Below, one piece after another: positions 55,047 through 55,729 of a DNA stretch of 55,729 nucleotides (position 1 is the stretch's first letter; every line of letters begins with the position of its first letter). The DNA comes from Pseudomonas lactucae. Lineage in GTDB: Bacteria > Pseudomonadota > Gammaproteobacteria > Pseudomonadales > Pseudomonadaceae. Both the position numbers and the translations under genes were made by a program. The stretch lies in NCBI RefSeq assembly GCF_016937615.1, contig NZ_JAFHKI010000074.1, positions 1 to 55,729 on the forward strand, written 5' to 3'. The notes beneath the pieces are model-generated. The model was not told the DNA's origin, searched no databases, and worked only from the letters and a program-made list of their open reading frames with translations.

Positions 55047-55661
55047 ATGACCGAATCCACCCCCAAGACCCGTCGCGCCCCCAAGGGTGAAAAACGCCGC
55101 GAAGAGCTGCTGGACGCAGCCTTGCAGGTGTTTTCCCTGGAGGGCTACGGCGGTGCTTCAATGGCTCAGGTGGCGGGGATAGTCGGCATTTCCGTGGCCG
55201 GGTTGCTGCATCATTTTCCCAGCAAGATCTCACTGTTGATGGGCGTGTTGCAGCGCCGCGATGAAGTCAACCAACGGATCGCCGATGAAGTGCGCGCAGA
55301 GAAATCCCTCAACGGTTTGCTTGGCAGCCTGCGGGCGATCAATCGTTCCAATGCCACGGCACCGGGCGTGGTACGCGCGTTTACCATTTTGAACGCCGAA
55401 AGCCTGCTTGATACCCATCCGGCCTGGGCCTGGTTCCAGGCGCGCTACACGGCGATCCGCCAACGCATGCAGGGGCAGTTCGCCGAACTGGTCGCGGCGG
55501 GGGAGGTGCGCGGCGATGTGGACATCGCCGGGCTGGTGGAAGAAATCCTGGCCATGATGGATGGCCTGCAGATCCAGTGGCTGCGTTTTCCGGAACAGGT
55601 GGACCTGGTGGCGCGCTTCGATACCTACCTTGCGCGGGTCGAAGCGGCGATCAGGACCTGA
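55047..55661 (+). CDS. TetR-family transcriptional regulator
   Basis: This 204-residue TetR-type protein has a basic N-terminal tail (KTRRAPKGEKRREELLDAALQVFS), an HTH (MAQVAGIVGISVAGLLHHFPSKISLL) and a helical ligand domain. ATG 55047 is favoured over GTG 55041 because AAGGA lies nine bases upstream. No operator-like palindrome is seen just before it. The window ends shortly after, so targets cannot be judged. Confidence 0.88.
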   Translation: MTESTPKTRRAPKGEKRREELLDAALQVFSLEGYGGASMAQVAGIVGISVAGLLHHFPSKISLLMGVLQRRDEVNQRIADEVRAEKSLNGLLGSLRAINRSNATAPGVVRAFTILNAESLLDTHPAWAWFQARYTAIRQRMQGQFAELVAAGEVRGDVDIAGLVEEILAMMDGLQIQWLRFPEQVDLVARFDTYLARVEAAIRT

Positions 55662-55678
55662 GCCGAACGCGATCAAAA

Positions 55679-55719
55679 TGTGGGAGGGGCAAGTCGAATC
55701 GTCGCACCGCCCTCCCACA
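55679..55719. repeat. GTGGGAG-type repeat forming a long hairpin at the window end
   Basis: TGTGGGAGGG (55679-55688) and CCCTCCCACA (55710-55719) are perfect 10-bp arms around 21 bases, a REPIN-like pair of opposed repeat ends. It lies after the TetR stop. Confidence 0.65.
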
Positions 55720-55729
55720 CTGGACCGCG

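Overview
The window is a chromosomal piece of a Pseudomonas, almost certainly of the P. fluorescens group. The evidence is the conserved pseudomonad gene order (fimV-truA-trpF-accD-folC-SPOR-cvpA-purF-metZ; thrS-infC-rpmI-rplT-pheS-pheT-ihfA-merR-tRNA-Pro), an RsmE-type CsrA paralogue, families largely found in pseudomonads (DUF1654, DUF2790) and GTGGGAG-type intergenic repeats. The DNA is GC rich, so most genes carry long antisense shadow frames.

Layout. 1-10.5 kb: core biosynthesis (pilus-hub protein FimV, tRNA pseudouridine synthase, Trp, fatty acid, folate, purine and Met genes, and an SDR). 10.5-12.8 kb: four tRNAs around a PuuB-like amine oxidoreductase. 12.9-15.9 kb: a small secreted protein, then DUF969-DUF979-pcp, a likely uptake and cleavage module for pyroglutamyl compounds. 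15.9-22.4 kb: a CigR-like protein, a heavy-metal two-component system with DUF2790, small genes, rsmE, and a DUF1654-secreted endonuclease operon under an apparent LexA box. 22.5-31.1 kb: periplasmic glutaminase/asparaginase with a sigma54 promoter and an AauR-like site, then a ribose operon (rbsBACRKD) ending in an exported nucleoside hydrolase. 31.1-33.2 kb: small proteins and a cold-shock gene. 33.4-41 kb: translation genes, opened by a thrS leader whose hairpins resemble tRNA-Thr anticodon arms.

41-55.7 kb is more accessory in character: an exported serine protease, a glycine-rich exported protein with a (GGT)12 tract, a TetR/SDR pair with twin operators, and an XRE-cupin regulator divergent from a class II aldolase, a DapA-like aldolase and a class I glutamine amidotransferase, next to a TehA/SLAC1-type transporter and a MocR regulator. 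A Rossmann-type glycosyltransferase-like protein, an STN-bearing TonB-dependent receptor, a broken GH19 lysozyme/chitinase and a TetR regulator follow.

Three genes (fimV, rbsA, GH19) are interrupted by small frame changes. Two are single missing bases and may be sequence errors; the third looks like a 5-base loss. The best leads for new biology are the thrS leader, the SOS-linked DUF1654-endonuclease operon, the DUF969-DUF979-pcp module and the XRE-cupin/double-aldolase cluster. All function calls rest on reading the sequence and on family knowledge; no searches were run.
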